Source: Actinomycetes bacterium (GTDB taxonomy: Bacteria; Actinomycetota; Acidimicrobiia; Acidimicrobiales; Acidimicrobiaceae). Taken from it: DNA of 8,525 bases. The translations under genes and the position numbers were made by a program. This document shows positions 6,336 through 8,525 of this stretch, piece by piece. The notes below the pieces were generated by a model that saw nothing but the letters and a program-made list of their open reading frames with translations, ran no database searches and was not told the DNA's origin. The first letter of the stretch is position 1. The number at the start of each line of letters is the position of its first letter. Where the stretch lies: assembly GCA_021790495.1 (NCBI GenBank), contig JAJYGZ010000192.1, positions 1 to 8,525 on the forward strand, in the 5' to 3' direction.

Positions 6336-7723
6336 CAGAAGACCTTTCCCGGGTTAAGTATTCCAGCGGGATCGAAAGCTCGCTTGATGCGGCGCATCAG
6401 CTCCAGCTTCTGCGGGTCTTCGAGCTCCAAAAGATACTCGCGCTTTTCGCTTCCAATCCCGTGCTCAGCGGAGATCGCACCGCCAAGGGCGAGTCCGTAG
6501 TTCAACATCTCGCGAATCACCTCGAAACGCTTTATCACGTCGGGCTGAAAGACCGAAAAATGCACGTTTCCGTCGCCGACGTGACCCGCGGCCGAGATAA
6601 AACTCCCCGAGTCCGACGCAATCCGGGCGACCTTGTCGAGATAGAGCGGAATCTCGCCTCGCGGAACTACCACATCGACAATGTCATTCGCGCCCAAGCT
6701 CTTGCTTACCCAAAATGCGCTTTCGCGGGCTTCAAGAAGCTTCGCGGCCGCCGCGTCGCCCAGCAGATACACGTCAAGCGCGCCGAGTTGCAGCAACAGC
6801 TCCGAGACCAGTTCAATCTCGTCTTCAAGGCGCTCGGATTTGGAATCCTCCAAGATTATGAAGAGATAGGCTTTGGCGAGCTGCTGCACCGCTTCGGGAA
6901 CTCCGGTCTCCAAACCGACTCTCGCCCCCATTGCCGCGAGTCCAGCGGCATCCATGTACTCCATAATGAGCGGAAGCGCTCCCGAGCCAAGGACTTCGGG
7001 TACCGAGGAACAGACCGCGGCGACGTTGGAAAACGGGACTAGCAGCGTCGTGGTGAATTCGGGGCGCGGATAGATGCGCAAGGTGATCTCGGTCACCAGC
7101 GCAAGCGTCCCCTCGGAACCGGTGATCAACTGCACCAGGTCGTAGCCGGAACTCGATTTTACGAATTTGCCGCCGCTTCTCATTACCTCGCCCGACGCCA
7201 GGACAAATTCAAGCCCGAGAACTTGGTGGCGGGTGACCCCGTATTTCACCGCACGCATTCCCCCGGCGTTGGTGGCGATATTTCCTCCAAGCGTCGAGCC
7301 AAGCTCGCCCGGAAAGACCGGATACACAAAGCCGATCTCAGCGAGGCACTCGTCCAAAGCTGCCAACGTCACGCCCGGCTGCACAACCACGACGTGATTC
7401 ACCGTATCTACTTCGAGAACTTCTGCCATGCGCTCAAAGCTCACCACCACAGACGTAGAAGTCGGCACCGCGCCACCGCTCAACCCGGTGCCAGAACCTC
7501 GTGCCACCAGAGGGGTTCCGCTACTACTAGCCAACGCCGTGATCGCGGCGACCTGCTCGGTGGTCTCGGGGAACACCACCGCCAAGGGCATCTGCCAGGT
7601 CTCACCCAGCGCCTCGTCATGCGAGTAATCTTCGGCAATACCCTCACCGTAGCGAAGGTTACGCGACCCAACCACTCCCGCGAGCGAACCTAAAAACTCA
7701 TCAAAATGCTTCGTTGTCGACAT
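6335..7723 (-). CDS. FAD-linked D-2-hydroxyacid oxidoreductase (GlcD/D-lactate dehydrogenase type)
   Basis: This is a 462-residue member of the vanillyl-alcohol-oxidase flavoprotein family, with an FAD_binding_4 domain then the FAD-oxidase_C domain. Landmarks are PLVARGSGTGLSGGA (71-85), the FAD loop GGNIATNAGG (147-156) followed by KYG, SGYDLVQLITGSEGTLAL (192-209), HVGDGNVH (381-388) with likely metal or substrate-contacting histidines, and EHGIGSEK (420-427). The NPGKVF end is typical. Relatives oxidise D-lactate, glycolate or other D-2-hydroxy acids to 2-oxo acids and pass electrons to quinone, cytochrome or partner subunits. No GlcE/GlcF genes are present, so it probably acts alone. I chose the ATG at 7723; an upstream in-frame GTG at 7756 adds 11 unremarkable residues. 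Only a weak AGG precedes the ATG. It is tightly coupled to the downstream ThDP enzyme, suggesting that its 2-oxo product is that enzyme's substrate. Confidence 0.94.
   Translation of the reverse strand: MSTTKHFDEFLGSLAGVVGSRNLRYGEGIAEDYSHDEALGETWQMPLAVVFPETTEQVAAITALASSSGTPLVARGSGTGLSGGAVPTSTSVVVSFERMAEVLEVDTVNHVVVVQPGVTLAALDECLAEIGFVYPVFPGELGSTLGGNIATNAGGMRAVKYGVTRHQVLGLEFVLASGEVMRSGGKFVKSSSGYDLVQLITGSEGTLALVTEITLRIYPRPEFTTTLLVPFSNVAAVCSSVPEVLGSGALPLIMEYMDAAGLAAMGARVGLETGVPEAVQQLAKAYLFIILEDSKSERLEDEIELVSELLLQLGALDVYLLGDAAAAKLLEARESAFWVSKSLGANDIVDVVVPRGEIPLYLDKVARIASDSGSFISAAGHVGDGNVHFSVFQPDVIKRFEVIREMLNYGLALGGAISAEHGIGSEKREYLLELEDPQKLELMRRIKRAFDPAGILNPGKVF
6343..6350 (-). promoter_or_regulatory. 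Ribosome binding site of the ThDP enzyme inside the GlcD-type gene
   Basis: On the minus strand GGGAAAGG ends seven bases before the ATG at 6335. It lies within the last codons of the upstream gene. Together with the TGATG stop-start overlap it supports co-translation of the two enzymes. Confidence 0.6.
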
Positions 7724-8012
7724 CAACCTGAATGGTAGTCCGCCCGAGGCGCCCACTGCGGAGATTTCCAGATGAGCATAGGTTCACCCGCAGCAAAGCA
7801 ATCTCGCGGACCAAACCGATACCATCCAGATCGCGCCACCGCCGGGCCATCACGTCAGGCCTTGCCAGCACGCCAAGCATGGTCAAAGCGATAATCGATG
7901 CAGCCGCATAGTAGAAATATTCAATCAGCGATAACGATGAACCAGAGCGAATGCGATCCATTTGATCGCTCAAACCAGGATTCAGTCGAGTCGCGTGAGA
8001 GCGACTAGGCAC
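7701..8012 (-). CDS. Doubtful small ORF with one possible membrane helix
   Basis: This 103-codon frame fills the 296-base gap between the EthD-like gene and the GlcD-type gene and overlaps the start of the latter by about 23 bases. From the GTG at 8012 residues 29-49 are hydrophobic (IEYFYYAAASIIALTMLGVLA), followed by basic ARRWRD, which would suit one inner-membrane helix. I recognise no family, and no good ribosome-binding site precedes either the GTG or the internal ATG at codon 18. It could be a genuine small membrane protein, a gene remnant or a chance frame. Without it the gap would hold no gene that I can see. Confidence 0.25.
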   Translation of the reverse strand: MPSRSHATRLNPGLSDQMDRIRSGSSLSLIEYFYYAAASIIALTMLGVLARPDVMARRWRDLDGIGLVREIALLRVNLCSSGNLRSGRLGRTTIQVDVDNEAF

Positions 8013-8026
8013 CGCTTAGCTAGTCG
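8002..8026. other. Seven-base inverted repeat at the EthD-like stop codon
   Basis: CGACTAG (8002-8008) and CTAGTCG (8020-8026) are perfect inverted copies separated by 11 bases, and the right arm contains the stop of the EthD-like gene. No T-run follows on the minus strand. It could reduce read-through or stabilise the mRNA end, but it is not a classical terminator. Confidence 0.25.
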
Positions 8027-8307
8027 GCTACCAGTATGGCAAGCTCAACCCCATAGCGCGCGCACATCGCATCGGCATGACCACGGAGTCTCTGCCCGCC
8101 GTCAGATCCCATTGAGGTCCCCAGGGACTCTATCGAGGAAAATTCGAGCTCTGCAATTCGGTAATAGTCCCCAGAGACAACCAAATTCGTCGTCACCGAT
8201 GTAACCCCCTCCAGAGCCCGAGCCATCGGAATGTGATCGTCAAGATACTCCTTTTCAAAAGCATCAACTTCCTCGGGCTTGCTCCAAAGAGCGACCAACT
8301 TTGCCAT
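8020..8307 (-). CDS. EthD family small protein
   Basis: This 95-residue protein fits the EthD family, a dimeric ferredoxin-like alpha/beta barrel. It opens with a beta strand (MAKLVALWSKPEEVDAFEKE), followed by the helix containing the conserved DDHIPMARAL with His25 and Pro27. A second strand region (DYYRIAELEF) precedes a helix ending in MGSDGGQRL, the usual order. EthD was named from the ethyl tert-butyl ether degradation cluster; relatives often accompany oxidative catabolic genes, and the reaction, if any, is usually unknown. The ATG at 8307 is preferred over the GTG at 8320-8322 because GGAGGGAG lies just before it and overlaps that GTG. It appears to be the first gene of the leftward group and diverges from the aminotransferase gene across a 136-base gap. 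Confidence 0.9.
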   Translation of the reverse strand: MAKLVALWSKPEEVDAFEKEYLDDHIPMARALEGVTSVTTNLVVSGDYYRIAELEFSSIESLGTSMGSDGGQRLRGHADAMCARYGVELAILVAD

Positions 8308-8312
8308 CGCTA

Positions 8313-8320
8313 CTCCCTCC
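8313..8320 (-). promoter_or_regulatory. Strong ribosome binding site of the EthD-like gene
   Basis: GGAGGGAG on the minus strand ends five bases before the ATG at 8307. It is the best Shine-Dalgarno in the window and excludes the overlapping upstream GTG as the start. Confidence 0.75.
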
Positions 8321-8324
8321 ACCC

Positions 8325-8330
8325 ATTATC
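8325..8330 (-). promoter_or_regulatory. Possible -10 box for the leftward group
   Basis: GATAAT on the minus strand lies just upstream of the ribosome-binding site of the EthD-like gene and differs from TATAAT at one base. No good -35 is seen at 16-18 bases spacing, and transcription from it would leave a leader of only about ten bases. Weak candidate. Confidence 0.22.
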
Positions 8331-8431
8331 GAAACTCCCTCGGGAGATTGCCGAACTCTACCACCGTCATGAACCTAAATCGGGCGGGGGTCCATCAACT
8401 TCTTCAAGACCAGTCGTCCCCAAAACGGATT

Positions 8432-8437
8432 TAGTAT
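8432..8437 (+). promoter_or_regulatory. Possible -10 box for a leaderless aminotransferase mRNA
   Basis: TAGTAT fits the TANNNT -10 pattern and ends six bases before the ATG at 8444, the distance expected if transcription begins at the A of the start codon. No Shine-Dalgarno at proper spacing is present. No clear -35 is visible. Confidence 0.35.
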
Positions 8438-8443
8438 GTCAGG

Positions 8444-8525
8444 ATGGCCAGAAGAACCGCATACCTAAACTCGCGACTTCAGGGATTCGGCGCTACCATC
8501 TTTGCGACGATGTCCCAGCTAAGAT
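8444..8525 (+). CDS. Class I/II PLP-dependent aminotransferase, N-terminal fragment
   Basis: From the ATG at 8444 the frame stays open to the window edge for 27 codons. SRLQGFGATIFATMSQL matches the N-terminal signature of fold-type I aminotransferases of the kynurenine/succinyl-diaminopimelate (DapC-like) group, which typically begin with an Arg-Leu-x-x-Phe-Gly-Thr-Thr-Ile-Phe-Ala-Glu-Met-Ser stretch. Such enzymes move an amino group between an amino acid and a 2-oxo acid in the cytosol. The catalytic lysine and cofactor site lie beyond the edge. A TAG four codons upstream rules out a longer start. AGG directly touches the ATG and is too close to act as a Shine-Dalgarno, so translation may be leaderless. 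It is transcribed away from the EthD-like gene, so membership in the same pathway is not implied. Confidence 0.72.
   Translation, partial: MARRTAYLNSRLQGFGATIFATMSQLR

Noticed and set aside
5184..7693. Several plus-strand open frames of 100-190 codons
   Set aside because: They are antisense to the ThDP and FAD enzymes, which have full-length conserved domains. High G+C coding DNA commonly leaves such open antisense frames.

Overview
The window looks like chromosomal DNA of a moderately G+C-rich bacterium. An actinobacterium or a similar soil lineage is most likely: GTG and TTG starts seem to be used, the FMN enzyme resembles mycobacterial LldD2 as I remember it, and the partial aminotransferase start resembles actinobacterial DapC-type enzymes. 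This placement is inference and no marker gene is present. I see no rRNA, tRNA, CRISPR array, phage gene or intact insertion sequence.

Layout. Positions 1-446 hold no convincing gene, but they contain short repeats and palindromes that could be regulatory. A rightward operon follows: an SDR oxidoreductase (447-1208), an FMN-dependent L-2-hydroxyacid dehydrogenase (1211-2497) and an acetamidase/formamidase (about 2546-3544). Between 3545 and 4190 lies decayed DNA. On the minus strand it carries a broken RCC1-repeat/RHS (YD-repeat) gene fragment with several frame changes. A leftward group reads from about 8307 down to 4194: a small EthD-like protein, a doubtful small membrane ORF, a GlcD-type FAD-linked D-2-hydroxyacid dehydrogenase, a ThDP (thiamine diphosphate)-dependent 2-oxoacid enzyme whose start overlaps the preceding stop by one base, and an OsmC-family protein. 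At the right edge a divergent gene begins (8444 onward), apparently a class I/II PLP aminotransferase, possibly read from a leaderless mRNA.

How the genes may work together. The two converging groups contain an amide hydrolase, an L-specific-type and a D-specific-type 2-hydroxyacid dehydrogenase from unrelated folds, a ThDP enzyme that would act on the resulting 2-oxo acid, and an SDR that could interconvert a carbonyl and an alcohol. This resembles the logic of the mandelamide/mandelate route (amide to hydroxy acid to oxo acid to aldehyde), but it uses different families and has no racemase. The shared substrate is a hypothesis drawn from family roles and proximity; the sequence does not show what it is.
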